Assembly: GCF_004345675.1 (NCBI RefSeq)
Contig: NZ_SLWU01000020.1
Location: 1-46,252, forward strand
Length of the DNA: 46,252 nucleotides
Direction of reading: 5' to 3'
Source of the DNA: Caldanaerobacter subterraneus
GTDB taxonomy: Bacteria > Bacillota > Thermoanaerobacteria > Thermoanaerobacterales > Thermoanaerobacteraceae
Below, piece after piece: positions 24,993 through 33,668 of this stretch. The notes beneath the pieces were generated by a model. It was not told the origin of the DNA. It saw only the letters and a list, made by a program, of their open reading frames with translations, and ran no database searches. The stretch's first letter is position 1, and each line of letters starts with the position of its first letter. Both the position numbers and the translations under genes were made by a program.

Positions 24993-26294
24993 TCAACTGA
25001 TTTCTCCTCTTATCAAATTTTGAGCCCTTTTCTCCACTTCGTAGTAAACCCTCTCTACGTCCACAGTTTTTATCTCCCTTTTTTCCATTATCACTTTGCC
25101 ATTTACTATAACTGTATCTACATCTGAACCCTGAACAGAATAGGCTAAAGCAGAGATTAAGTCGTTCTTGGGATGTAAATGAGGTTTATTAAGGTCTATG
25201 AGAATTACATCTGCCTTTTTCCCAACCTCAATAGTGCCTATCTCTCTTTCCCATAAAAGCGCTCTTGCTCCACTCACTGTGGCCATCTTTAAAGCTTCAA
25301 AAGCAGGTACAGACAGAGCATCCTCATTTAAGGCTTTGTTGATGGTGGCCGCGAAATGAATCTCTTCAAACATGTTTAAATTGTTGTTGCTGGCAGGACC
25401 GTCAGTTCCAAGAGCAACATTTATCCCTTTTTTTAACATTTTCTCTACAGGAGCAAATCCACTTGCCAGCTTTAAATTGCTGGTGGGATTGTACACAGGA
25501 GAGACTTTCATCTCTTTTAATACCTCAATATCTTCATCTGTAAGGTGTACACAGTGAGCAGCTACAGTAGGCACTTCAAAAATTCCCAAATCCTTTAAAT
25601 GCTGTACAGGGGTTTTACCGTACTTTTCAAGGCTTTCTTCTACTTCCCTCTTTGTCTCTGACACATGAATGTGAATCCCCATACCTAATCTCTTGGCAAG
25701 GTCCAAAATTTCTTTCAAATAAGTTGGTCCACAGGTGTAAGGTGCGTGAGGTCCTACCATCACTTTGATTCTGCCCTCAGCCTTGCCATTCCAAGCGTTA
25801 TACAAATTTTCCGTATCCTTTAGCTTCTCTTCATTAACTTTGGCATCCTGTTCTTCTATAATTCCCCTGGAAATCACGCCTCTTATGCCTATTTCTTCTG
25901 TAGCTTTTGCTACTTCCTCCATAAAAAAGTACATATCACAGTAAGTAGTAGTACCTGAGTAAATCATCTCTATCATGCTAAGAAGGGAGCCCCAGTAAAC
26001 ATCCTCTGCAGTAAGCCTTGCTTCAAGCGGCCATATGTACTTTGTAAGCCAGTCAAAAAGAGGTACATCATTTGCATAATTTCTAAACAAAGACATCCCT
26101 AGATGTGTATGAGCGTTTATAAGTCCCGGCATTGCAAGCTTATCTTTTCCCTCAATGACTACGTCTACTTTAACATCAGGGAGCAACTCTCCTATGTGCT
26201 TTATAGTATCTCCCTCGACATACACATTCACGCCCTCTAATACCTTATCTTCCTCCATGGAAAGAAGGTTTACATTTTTAATTAACAAATTCAC
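24993..26294 (-). CDS. mtaD: 5-methylthioadenosine/S-adenosylhomocysteine deaminase
   Basis: The 433-residue amidohydrolase has metal ligands in [49 protein letters not shown] and [12 protein letters not shown]. The [11 protein letters not shown] segment is typical of MtaD. It converts MTA to methylthioinosine and SAH to S-inosylhomocysteine; some relatives also take 5'-deoxyadenosine, which would recycle the by-product of radical SAM enzymes. GTG start is preceded by TAGGAGGGGAAAGAA. It is the first gene of the salvage set, after the ileS terminator. Confidence 0.92.
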   Translation of the reverse strand: MNLLIKNVNLLSMEEDKVLEGVNVYVEGDTIKHIGELLPDVKVDVVIEGKDKLAMPGLINAHTHLGMSLFRNYANDVPLFDWLTKYIWPLEARLTAEDVYWGSLLSMIEMIYSGTTTYCDMYFFMEEVAKATEEIGIRGVISRGIIEEQDAKVNEEKLKDTENLYNAWNGKAEGRIKVMVGPHAPYTCGPTYLKEILDLAKRLGMGIHIHVSETKREVEESLEKYGKTPVQHLKDLGIFEVPTVAAHCVHLTDEDIEVLKEMKVSPVYNPTSNLKLASGFAPVEKMLKKGINVALGTDGPASNNNLNMFEEIHFAATINKALNEDALSVPAFEALKMATVSGARALLWEREIGTIEVGKKADVILIDLNKPHLHPKNDLISALAYSVQGSDVDTVIVNGKVIMEKREIKTVDVERVYYEVEKRAQNLIRGEIS

Positions 26295-26321
26295 TTCTTT
26301 CCCCTCCTATCAAAAATATAA

Positions 26322-26350
26322 GTATAGAAAGGGGAATCCCCTTTCTATAC
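26322..26350 (-). terminator. Terminator after ileS
   Basis: GTATAGAAAGGGG and CCCCTTTCTATAC form a perfect 13-bp stem with a 3-base loop, followed by TTATATTTTT on the minus strand. It overlaps the ileS stop codon and separates ileS from the mtaD operon. Confidence 0.85.
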
Positions 26351-29143
26351 CTTTAACTGCTCCTCAATGTGAGAAGCACATCTTGCACAGATAGTAGGAT
26401 GTTCTTTTATAGTTCCAACTGTCTCGCTGTACATCCAGCAGCGCTCGCATTTTTCACCTGGCGCGCGGGTAACCGTTATTTTAAGGTCATAATCCTCGCT
26501 TACATAAGCATTCTCTGGCGCAACCTCCTGTGGGTCATGCAATACCACCTTTGAAACTATAAATACGTACTGCAAATCCTCAAAGCCTTTAAAGAACTCG
26601 TATAGCTCTGAAGAAGGATAAATATCCACCTGGGCATCCAGAGAGTGCCCTATTTTCTTTTCGCTTCTCGCTATCTCTAAAGCTTTTGAAATGTCTTTTC
26701 TTATGTCAAAGAGCTTTTCCCATTTTTCTATGATATAAGGGTTGTCATACTCCTCTTTTACCTGCGGCCAGTCTGCCAACTGCACGCTTTCAAAGTTGTT
26801 ATTTCTGTCATGCTTCATGTGCCACCATATTTCCTCTGAGGTAAAAGCGAGAACCGGCGCCATAAGCTTTACCAGAGTGTCCAGGATGATATACAGAGTC
26901 GTCTGCGCAGCTTTTCTCTCCTTTGATTTAGCTGGGTAAGTGTACAGCCTGTCTTTCAAAATATCCAAATATAAGCTACTCATGTCTACAACACAGAAGT
27001 TGTGGACAGGGTGGAAAAAGTCGTAAAATTCGTATTTATCAAAAGACTCCGTGAGCTGCTTGACCAGCCTGTTAAGCCTGTATAAAGACCATTTGTCTAT
27101 CTCTAAAAGCTCTTCGTAAGGCAGCATGTCTTTATCAGGGTCAAAGTCGTAAAGATTTCCAAGCAAAAATCTAGCAGTGTTGCGGATTTTTCTGTACACC
27201 TCTGCTATCTGCTTTAGTATCTCAGGAGAAGTCCTCATGTCTGCAGTGTAATCGGCAGATACCACCCAAAGCCTCAAGACGTCAGCCCCGTATTCTTGAA
27301 TCACTTCTGCGGGGTCCACTACGTTTCCCAATGACTTAGACATCTTTCGGCCTTCTCCGTCCACCACAAAGCCGTGAGTTAGCACATTCTTGTAAGGAGC
27401 TTTGCCACGCGTTGCCACAGCTGTCAAAAGGGAAGACTGGAACCATCCTCTGTGCTGGTCAGAACCCTCCAAATAGAGCTCTGCAGGCCATTTCAAGTCA
27501 GGGTGAGTCTCTAAAACGGCCGCATGGCTGGAACCGGAATCAAACCATACGTCCATTATGTCTGTCTCTTTCCTAAACTTGGTAGATCCGCATTCACATT
27601 TTATCCCTTCAGGCAGTATTTCCTCTGCTGACATTTCAAACCAAGCATCAGAACCTTTTTGCCTAAAAAGTTCCTTTACTGCATTTATAGTCTCATCGTT
27701 TATCAAGGGTTTGCCGCAATTTTCACAGTAGAAAATTGGTATTGGAACCCCCCATACCCTCTGCCTAGATATGCACCAGTCTTTTCTATCCCTTACCATG
27801 TTTGTGATGCGCTCTTCTCCCCACGCAGGGTACCAGTTAACTTCCTTTATAGCCTTTAATGCTTCTTCTCTAAAGCCTTCTACGGAAGCAAACCACTGCT
27901 CTGTTGCTCTAAAGAGTATAGGACTTTTACACCTCCAGCAGTGAGGATATGAGTGGGTGATCTTTTTCTCTGCCAAAAGCGCATTTGCCTTTCTCAGGTC
28001 TTCCTTTATAACCTTATTTGCCTCAGCGTAATAAAGCCCCTCATATCCGGGCGCCTTATCTGTGAAATACCCCTTTTCATCTATGGGGTTTAAAGCTTCA
28101 AGCCCATATTCTTGACCTACGAGGAAATCCTCTTCACCATGGCCCGGAGCTGTGTGAACGCATCCAGTACCCGCATCCAGAGTCACATGTTCCCCAAGCA
28201 CAACTATGGAATCTCTGTTATAAATTGGATGTACTGCTTTCATTCCTTCCAGTTCTTTGCCTTTAAAAGTAGCCAGTATCTCGTAATCTCCCAAGCCCGT
28301 CTCTTTTCTCACCTCTTCTATCATGTCCTTTGCTATGATATACACTTCATCTCCAAATTTTGTAAGAGAATAGTCAAACTCGGGATTCAAAGCAATAGCC
28401 AAGTTAGCAGGAATGGTCCATGTAGTAGTAGTCCAAATCACAAAGTATACTTTACTCAAATCTCCAACAATCCCTTTGAATTTACCAAGGTCATCCCTTA
28501 CCCTAAATTTTACGTATATAGAGTCCGAAGTCTCATCAAAATACTCAATTTCTGCCTCTGCTAAAGCTGTCTCACAGCTCGGGCACCAGTAAACAGGCTT
28601 TAACCCTTTGTATATATAGCCCCTTTTTGCCATTTCTCCAAACACTTCTATCTGCTTAGCCTCATATTCCGGGTCAAGAGTAAGGTAGGGCTTTTCCCAA
28701 TCCCCTCTTACCCCCAATCTCTTAAACTGCTGCCTCTGCCTTTCAATCTGAGAAAAAGCAAAGTCTTTACACACTTTTCTGAACTCTACAGGATTCATCT
28801 CATGCCTTTTTACTCCCAAAATTTTTATCACCTGTTGCTCAATTGGAAGTCCGTGAGTATCCCACCCTGGCACATAAGGAGAATCATACCCTCTCATGGT
28901 TTTATATTTCACTACTATGTCCTTTAAAACTTTGTTCATGGCAGTCCCTATGTGTATATCCCCATTGGCATAAGGCGGACCATCGTGCAAAATGTACTTC
29001 TCTTTTCCTTTGTTTTTCTCTAAAACTCTGCGATATATGTCCATTTCTTCCCATTTTTTCAATATCTCTGGCTCTCTTACTGGAAGGTTTGCCTTCATTG
29101 GAAAATCCGTTTTTGGCAGGTTTAAAGTCTTGTTGTAATCCAC
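26345..29143 (-). CDS. ileS: Isoleucyl-tRNA synthetase
   Basis: The 932-residue class I synthetase has the HIGH motif in PPYANGDIHIGTAMNK, the KMSKS motif in GEGRKMSKSLGN, the editing-domain segments WTTTTWTIPAN and GTGCVHTAPGHGEED, and a C-terminal zinc finger (CERCWMYSE followed by CARC). Length matches bacterial IleRS. GTG start follows GAGGAGGTAGCGAGA. It is controlled by an Ile T-box directly upstream. Confidence 0.98.
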   Translation of the reverse strand: MDYNKTLNLPKTDFPMKANLPVREPEILKKWEEMDIYRRVLEKNKGKEKYILHDGPPYANGDIHIGTAMNKVLKDIVVKYKTMRGYDSPYVPGWDTHGLPIEQQVIKILGVKRHEMNPVEFRKVCKDFAFSQIERQRQQFKRLGVRGDWEKPYLTLDPEYEAKQIEVFGEMAKRGYIYKGLKPVYWCPSCETALAEAEIEYFDETSDSIYVKFRVRDDLGKFKGIVGDLSKVYFVIWTTTTWTIPANLAIALNPEFDYSLTKFGDEVYIIAKDMIEEVRKETGLGDYEILATFKGKELEGMKAVHPIYNRDSIVVLGEHVTLDAGTGCVHTAPGHGEEDFLVGQEYGLEALNPIDEKGYFTDKAPGYEGLYYAEANKVIKEDLRKANALLAEKKITHSYPHCWRCKSPILFRATEQWFASVEGFREEALKAIKEVNWYPAWGEERITNMVRDRKDWCISRQRVWGVPIPIFYCENCGKPLINDETINAVKELFRQKGSDAWFEMSAEEILPEGIKCECGSTKFRKETDIMDVWFDSGSSHAAVLETHPDLKWPAELYLEGSDQHRGWFQSSLLTAVATRGKAPYKNVLTHGFVVDGEGRKMSKSLGNVVDPAEVIQEYGADVLRLWVVSADYTADMRTSPEILKQIAEVYRKIRNTARFLLGNLYDFDPDKDMLPYEELLEIDKWSLYRLNRLVKQLTESFDKYEFYDFFHPVHNFCVVDMSSLYLDILKDRLYTYPAKSKERKAAQTTLYIILDTLVKLMAPVLAFTSEEIWWHMKHDRNNNFESVQLADWPQVKEEYDNPYIIEKWEKLFDIRKDISKALEIARSEKKIGHSLDAQVDIYPSSELYEFFKGFEDLQYVFIVSKVVLHDPQEVAPENAYVSEDYDLKITVTRAPGEKCERCWMYSETVGTIKEHPTICARCASHIEEQLKV

Positions 29144-29175
29144 TCTCGCTACCTCCTCTTTAAGATTTTTCCTAC

Positions 29176-29412
29176 TAAAAAGAAAACTTCTCGTCAGGGA
29201 CGAGAAGTTCGCGGTACCACCCTAATTATTAAGACAAAGCAAAGCTTTGCCTTAATCCCTCATTTTAGATAACGGAAAATCCGGCCCAGCCTACTTACAA
29301 GTTCAGCCTGCAGCTCCGAGGGGATTTTCAGTAGAAACGAACTTATTGGCTCGCACCAACCGCCAACTCTCTGAAAGCCGCTTCTACCTACTCGTCCTCT
29401 TCATAGCTTTTC
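29176..29412 (-). promoter_or_regulatory. Isoleucine T-box leader of ileS
   Basis: The minus-strand leader has a stem I with GGTAGAAGC pairing near TTTCTACTGAA, a specifier region GAAAATCCC with the Ile codon ATC at 29323-29325, and the T-box sequence AGGGTGGTACCGCG (29211-29224). A terminator follows: AACTTCTCGTC and GACGAGAAGTT stem, then TTTTC. It would allow ileS transcription when tRNA-Ile is uncharged. Confidence 0.95.
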
Positions 29413-29432
29413 CCGATATTATTTTTACTCAA

Positions 29433-29461
29433 ATTATATAACACATCCTCCATTAAGTCAA
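29433..29461 (-). promoter_or_regulatory. Promoter of the ileS T-box transcript
   Basis: TTGACT (29456-29461), 17-nt spacer, TATAAT (29433-29438) on the minus strand. Confidence 0.8.
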
Positions 29462-29473
29462 TACAATTAAAAT

Positions 29474-29731
29474 CTAGGCAGTGAGGGCTGATTTAACCTT
29501 AACCCCTGGAAGCCTCCCTAATTTCCCCGTCATGGCCCCTATTTCATCAGTTGTACCGTCCACAATAAGTGCGATGACAGATACACCTCTATCCCTATAG
29601 GGTATCCCCATCCTCCCTACAATGATATGGCCATACTCACTCAGTATGTGATTTACTTTATCTGCCACCTTTTCTCTGTCGTAAACGAGTATCCCTACAA
29701 CTCCCAGCCTACTGGGCATTTTCTGTGACAT
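29474..29731 (-). CDS. TM1266-family putative hydrogenase-system regulator
   Basis: The ~85-residue protein has the TM1266-family pattern: RLGVVGILVYDREK, YGHIIVGRMGIPYRDRGVSVIALIVDG, and GKLGRLPGVKVKSAL, an ACT-like ferredoxin fold resembling NikR-type regulatory domains. Relatives are often encoded with [FeFe]-hydrogenase maturation genes. Here it follows divIVA, overlapping it by about 23 nt, so translation is coupled to a cell-division gene instead. ATG 29731 is preferred; GGTGGAGG abuts it. A further ATG four codons later is also possible. No DNA-binding domain is present. Confidence 0.85.
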   Translation of the reverse strand: MSQKMPSRLGVVGILVYDREKVADKVNHILSEYGHIIVGRMGIPYRDRGVSVIALIVDGTTDEIGAMTGKLGRLPGVKVKSALTA

Positions 29732-30206
29732 CCTCCACCTCTTCCCCATCAGGCAGTAATTCTTTCTCGTCTATAGAAAGTATTGCCTCCAACTGAGCTT
29801 CTAAAAGCGCTTTAAACTTCGCTTTAAAGATGTTAAGTTGCTTTCTATACCTTTCAAGCTCCATTCTTATCTTTACGACTTCTTGATTGGCTTGCTCCAG
29901 TATCTTTTCAGCAGTCTGATGAGCATTTTGTATGATAAGTTGTGCTTCTTTTTCCGCATTTCTCTTTAATTCTTCTGCCGTATTCTGAGCCACTATCAAA
30001 GTATTGTTCAAAGTTGTTTCCATATTTATATAACTTTGAAGCTTTTCATTCATTATATTTATTCTCTCTTTAAGCTCAGCATTTTCTCTGTAGAGCATTT
30101 CATAATCTTCCATTACTTTGTCCAGAAACTCATCCACCTCTTCTTCGTTATAGCCGCGAAAAGACCTCCTAAACTCCTTATTATGTATATCCATTGGGGT
30201 CAGCAT
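29709..30206 (-). CDS. divIVA: DivIVA-domain cell-division/polarity protein
   Basis: The 165-residue protein has the N-terminal DivIVA membrane-curvature domain (MLTPMDIHNKEF, then FRGYNEEEVDEFLD) and a long coiled coil to about residue 145. It localises to division septa and cell poles in Firmicutes. ATG 30206 follows AAAGGAGGGATATTA and is chosen over the longer frame. It lies in the conserved yggS-sepF-yggT-ylmH-divIVA order. Confidence 0.95.
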   Translation of the reverse strand: MLTPMDIHNKEFRRSFRGYNEEEVDEFLDKVMEDYEMLYRENAELKERINIMNEKLQSYINMETTLNNTLIVAQNTAEELKRNAEKEAQLIIQNAHQTAEKILEQANQEVVKIRMELERYRKQLNIFKAKFKALLEAQLEAILSIDEKELLPDGEEVEDVTENAQ

Positions 30207-30232
30207 TAATATCCCTCCTTTCTCTTTAGTTG

Positions 30233-30979
30233 TCACAGATACCTCAAAATATGTATAGAAATTCTACCTTTTTTAGTATTCCCCTTTATTTCTTGCAATT
30301 TTATCCTGCCAAACCCCCTTAAAGAAATCACATCCCCTTCCCCAACGTGAAATGAAGGGTCTTCTACAGCTTCCCAATTTACCTGCAAAAGCCCGCTTTT
30401 TATGAGCTCTGAAGCTTTGGTGCGCGAAATGCCAAAGCCAGAGGCGGCAACGCTATCTACCCTGAGCGATGCCACAGTAGAAAAAATGTCCTTGTATTTA
30501 ATCTCCGGCTGCATCACATCTGAAAGCTCAATTTCATGGACTTCCACACTTTCTCTCCCTATTTTAGTTAAATTAAAGAGCAAAAAATCCCTCATCTCTT
30601 CCTTTAAAATCACATCACACTTGCTTTCATTAACAATTATATCTCCAATCTTTCCTCTTTTCACCCCAAGCCCCAGAATGGAGCCCAATACATCTCTGTG
30701 AGAAAAATTACTTCTCCCTTCTATCCTCAAAGCTTTAAGAGGCAACTCTTCTTTTTGAAATTCCAAAAAATCAGGGTATACAGCACCAATTTTCCTTTCG
30801 GCAGAAGGATATCCTCCTTCTAAAAAATATTTAAGCCCTTCATTTTTGTATTTTAAAGCAAGTTTCTCAAACTGTTTCTGCTCAGACAGCGTCAAAAAGT
30901 CGGTATACTGCAACCTTTTTGATTTCAAACAACCCTTAAAAGCATCCTCCATGCGAGCTATCGCATAATCCTTTTCCAT
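30233..30979 (-). CDS. ylmH: YlmH family S4-domain RNA-binding protein
   Basis: The 248-residue protein has an N-terminal region with YPSAERKIGAVYPD, a middle fold with SHRDVLGSILGLGVKRGKIGD, and a C-terminal S4 domain (about residues 175-240) with RVDSVAASGFGISRTKASELI and a GDVISLRG-type turn. YlmH relatives bind stalled 50S ribosomes with peptidyl-tRNA in Bacillus. It lies 26 nt upstream of divIVA in the division cluster. Confidence 0.93.
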   Translation of the reverse strand: MEKDYAIARMEDAFKGCLKSKRLQYTDFLTLSEQKQFEKLALKYKNEGLKYFLEGGYPSAERKIGAVYPDFLEFQKEELPLKALRIEGRSNFSHRDVLGSILGLGVKRGKIGDIIVNESKCDVILKEEMRDFLLFNLTKIGRESVEVHEIELSDVMQPEIKYKDIFSTVASLRVDSVAASGFGISRTKASELIKSGLLQVNWEAVEDPSFHVGEGDVISLRGFGRIKLQEIKGNTKKGRISIHILRYL

Positions 30980-30982
30980 CTT

Positions 30983-31279
30983 TCACCTCATCAGCCACAA
31001 TACTAGCTGAAAAACCAAAGGTCTCACCACGTACTGAATGACCAAAATAGCAAAGACAGGAGAAAAATCTATCATCAAATTCCTTCCAAAAGATGACATG
31101 AATTGAAGCCTTCTAAAAGGCTCTAAAAGCGGTTCTGTAGTCACAATTACAAACCGCGAGATCGGGTTTGACATGTTCTCCATCCTCAGAAGAGAAAGGA
31201 TGACTCTTATGAGGATAAGCCATGTTATCACTTCAAAAAAGTAGTTTAAGGCTGTTAAAATCACGTAGTTTGTAGGCAA
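30983..31279 (-). CDS. YggT family membrane protein
   Basis: The 98-residue protein has two hydrophobic helices of the YggT/YlmG family, at about residues 8-30 and 65-90. Between them is the conserved segment NPISRFVIVTTEPLLEPFRR. It lies 4 nt before ylmH and 19 nt after sepF in the usual order. The role is unknown, with links to division-site or osmotic functions in relatives. Confidence 0.92.
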   Translation of the reverse strand: MPTNYVILTALNYFFEVITWLILIRVILSLLRMENMSNPISRFVIVTTEPLLEPFRRLQFMSSFGRNLMIDFSPVFAILVIQYVVRPLVFQLVLWLMR

Positions 31280-31298
31280 AATTCATCCTCCTCACTAT

Positions 31299-31700
31299 CT
31301 AGTTTAAATTGTAGAGCGCATTAACTTCTTCTTTTATATCGCCTGTTACATCAAAATTCTCTGGAGCCACTAAAAATATATAGCCCGATATTTTAGTAAT
31401 TTCTCCGTTAAGGGCATAAACAGCTCCACTCAAAAAGTCTACCACCCTTTGAGCCTCACTTTTATCCATTTTCTGCAAATCCACAATCACAGGCTTCTTG
31501 CTTTTAAGTTCATTGCATATAGAAAGCACCTGTTCAAATTTCTCTGGCTTAGATATCAATACCTTTATTTGAGGATTGGTGTGGATGTTGACCACTTTAG
31601 GTCTTCTGTCGAAAGATACCACAGGCTGAGGAGTTTGAATTTCCTCCTCTTCTTCAATTCCCAAAAAACTCATTATCTTATCTATTACCTTCGAAGACAT
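31299..31700 (-). CDS. sepF: Cell-division protein SepF
   Basis: The 133-residue protein has an N-terminal amphipathic membrane helix (SSKVIDKIMSFLG), a charged linker, and a C-terminal SepF domain with VLISKPEKFEQV, IVDLQKMDKSEAQRVVDFLSG and GYIFLVAPENFDV. It bundles FtsZ at the septum. ATG 31700 follows GGAGGGGTTAAA and is preferred over the longer frame, which overlaps yggS. Confidence 0.95.
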   Translation of the reverse strand: MSSKVIDKIMSFLGIEEEEEIQTPQPVVSFDRRPKVVNIHTNPQIKVLISKPEKFEQVLSICNELKSKKPVIVDLQKMDKSEAQRVVDFLSGAVYALNGEITKISGYIFLVAPENFDVTGDIKEEVNALYNLN

Positions 31701-31716
31701 TTTAACCCCTCCGCTT

Positions 31717-32400
31717 TTATCGTCTTTCTCCAAAAATGGCGGTGCCAATCCTGACTATGTTAGCTCCCTCTTCCACTGCCACCCAGTAGTCATTCGACAT
31801 CCCCATTGAGAGATACTGAGCTTCTACATTCCTCTGATTAATTCTTTTTAAATCCTCAAAAAGTTCTCTCATCCTTTTAAAATATGGCCTCACTTCTTCT
31901 GGAGGAAGATAAGGAGCAATCGTCATAAGTCCTTTTATCCTTATATTATCATATTTTTCCAATTTTTTCACTAAGTTATGCATCTCTTCCGGCGAAACGC
32001 CAAACTTAGTATCTTCACCTCCTATGTTTACCTCAATGAGACAATCCATTATAATCCCCTTTTGTTTCGCCCTTTTATCAATTTCTTCCGCCAGTTTTTC
32101 TCTGTCCAGCGAATGAATCAGCTTTACCTTGTCTACAATGTACTTCACCTTATTTGTCTGAAGATGACCTATAAAGTGAAAATCTACCTGCCCTTTAAGA
32201 TGCGGATATTTCTCCATAAGCTCCTGCACTCTATTTTCGCCAATAGCAGTAATTCCGCAGGAAATGGCCTCTTTAATAGCATCTACCCCAAAAGTTTTTG
32301 TAGCTGCCACAATCAGTATCTCTTGAGGGTCTCTTCCAACTTTTAGCGCATGTTCCGCAATGGTTTCTTTTATTCTTTTTACATTTTCACAGATGCTCGT
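31717..32400 (-). CDS. YggS family PLP-homeostasis protein with an apparent ACG start
   Basis: The ~227-residue alanine-racemase-like barrel (PLPBP family) has the PLP lysine in VAATKTFG, GENRVQELMEKYP, and the C-terminal SMGMSNDYWVAVEEGANIVRIG. Family members start about 35 residues before VAATK, roughly MSIKENVERIK. In this frame that position reads ACG AGC ATC TGT GAA AAT GTA, exactly the expected start except ACG for ATG. A strong ribosome site (TAGGGGGGATTAAAA) lies 7 nt upstream. The next in-frame normal start is the GTG of VAATK, which would delete the first strand and helix. The gene follows the HlyD-like gene by 2 nt. Confidence 0.85.
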   Translation of the reverse strand, partial: TSICENVKRIKETIAEHALKVGRDPQEILIVAATKTFGVDAIKEAISCGITAIGENRVQELMEKYPHLKGQVDFHFIGHLQTNKVKYIVDKVKLIHSLDREKLAEEIDKRAKQKGIIMDCLIEVNIGGEDTKFGVSPEEMHNLVKKLEKYDNIRIKGLMTIAPYLPPEEVRPYFKRMRELFEDLKRINQRNVEAQYLSMGMSNDYWVAVEEGANIVRIGTAIFGERR

Positions 32401-32402
32401 TT

Positions 32403-33578
32403 TTAATCCCCCCTATTCCTCTCTTTTTTGAGCAAAACTCTATCGTAAATCTTCAACCCCTTTACAATAGCATAGCTTCCATCAGAAATTTCAATCTCTA
32501 TCTCTTTAAACACAGGTTTAGAAGTCCTATCTTTAAGCACCCACACGCCTTCTTTCCCATTTTCAACAACAATCGCTGAAACAGGTATTTTCAACCCCCA
32601 ACACTCTTTCAATTTTATCTCTACATCTACCTTCGACTTTTTGTAAAAATCAGGATATTCATCTATCATCTTTATTATACCTACATATAATTTATCGTCA
32701 CCCTTGTAGACTTTTATAACTCTTCCCCGCATTTCATTGGGATAATCAGAAAATAAAATTTTTATTCCGCTCTCTTCCTTAAGAAGACTTGCCTGTTTAT
32801 CCTCTAAAATCACAGCTAAATACCAGTCAAAATTATCTACTATTTTAACAACAGGTTGTCCTTCTTTGACTTCCCCACTCACCTCTTTATTTTCGAAAAC
32901 CAAATTAGAAAGCTTTGGTATTTTTAAATCAAACATGTTCTTTGTGTTTAAAATGTCCTCCACTCCTTCAAAAGTGTAGCTTATAATTCCAGCCTCAGGA
33001 GAATTTATGGTAACAGTGTTGTCAGATATGTACTTCTCAAGGTATTCCTTTTGCTCCTTCAAACTTTCAATGTTTTGAAGCACTAGAGGCCCTTTTTTCA
33101 AAATCTCTTCTTTCTTAGCCTTTAAACTATCTATTCTCCTTAAAATTTTCTTTGCAAGCTCCGCATCTTTTTTCAAAGCCTCCTTGTAATTATCCTGCTC
33201 TTTTTTTATCATCTCATCAATCTTTTGAAGGTCTTTGTAAAAGGGGATATTTGTATCCTGCTTTTTTAATTCACTCTCCACTGCTTCCAGCTGTCTTAAC
33301 TTTTCCTCATCAAAGGAAGAAGAATATATTTTCAAAATAGCGCGCCCTTTTGAAACTCTTTCCCCTTCCTTCACCAGTTTTTCCACTCTGCCATCAAAAG
33401 GAGCTTTGATTATCATCTCATCTTTAATTATGTAAGCTTTTGTATTAAAACCCAAAATGACATTTCCGTACGTAACAGTTGCAGTGTCTTTCTTTTCAGT
33501 GTAAACGCTGACCACAGATTTTCCTGCATATGCTAAAATAACCATAAAAGCTAATATTTTTATTATATTTCTCCTCAC
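32403..33578 (-). CDS. HlyD-like membrane-fusion-type protein
   Basis: The 391-residue protein has an N-terminal membrane helix (about residues 6-24). A beta-barrel/lipoyl-like part follows, with IKAPFDGRVEKLVKEGERVSKG near residue 60. A coiled coil of about 110 residues (near 90-190) contains YLEKYISDNTVTINSPEAGIISYT. A C-terminal barrel completes it. This is the HlyD/RND-adaptor layout used in efflux or secretion. No pump gene is adjacent; the position before the yggS-sepF cluster is common in clostridia-like genomes. Start ATG follows AATTGTGAGGAG, a moderate site. Confidence 0.8.
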   Translation of the reverse strand: MRRNIIKILAFMVILAYAGKSVVSVYTEKKDTATVTYGNVILGFNTKAYIIKDEMIIKAPFDGRVEKLVKEGERVSKGRAILKIYSSSFDEEKLRQLEAVESELKKQDTNIPFYKDLQKIDEMIKKEQDNYKEALKKDAELAKKILRRIDSLKAKKEEILKKGPLVLQNIESLKEQKEYLEKYISDNTVTINSPEAGIISYTFEGVEDILNTKNMFDLKIPKLSNLVFENKEVSGEVKEGQPVVKIVDNFDWYLAVILEDKQASLLKEESGIKILFSDYPNEMRGRVIKVYKGDDKLYVGIIKMIDEYPDFYKKSKVDVEIKLKECWGLKIPVSAIVVENGKEGVWVLKDRTSKPVFKEIEIEISDGSYAIVKGLKIYDRVLLKKERNRGD

Positions 33579-33641
33579 AATTTCTCACCTATCAATAAAT
33601 ATTCTATAAATTTCTCTACTTTCCTTCTTTCATTTTATCAC

Positions 33642-33668
33642 AAAAAAAGAAGATGGCAAACGCCATCC
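33642..33668 (-). terminator. Terminator after tnaA
   Basis: GATGGC and GCCATC (33652-33667) with flanking pairs form a short stem followed by TTCTTTTTTT on the minus strand, directly after the tryptophanase stop codon. Confidence 0.7.

Noticed and set aside
28112-28564. 150-codon plus-strand frame inside ileS
   Set aside because: It is antisense to ileS, cysteine- and phenylalanine-rich, without a ribosome site; a shadow of the real gene.
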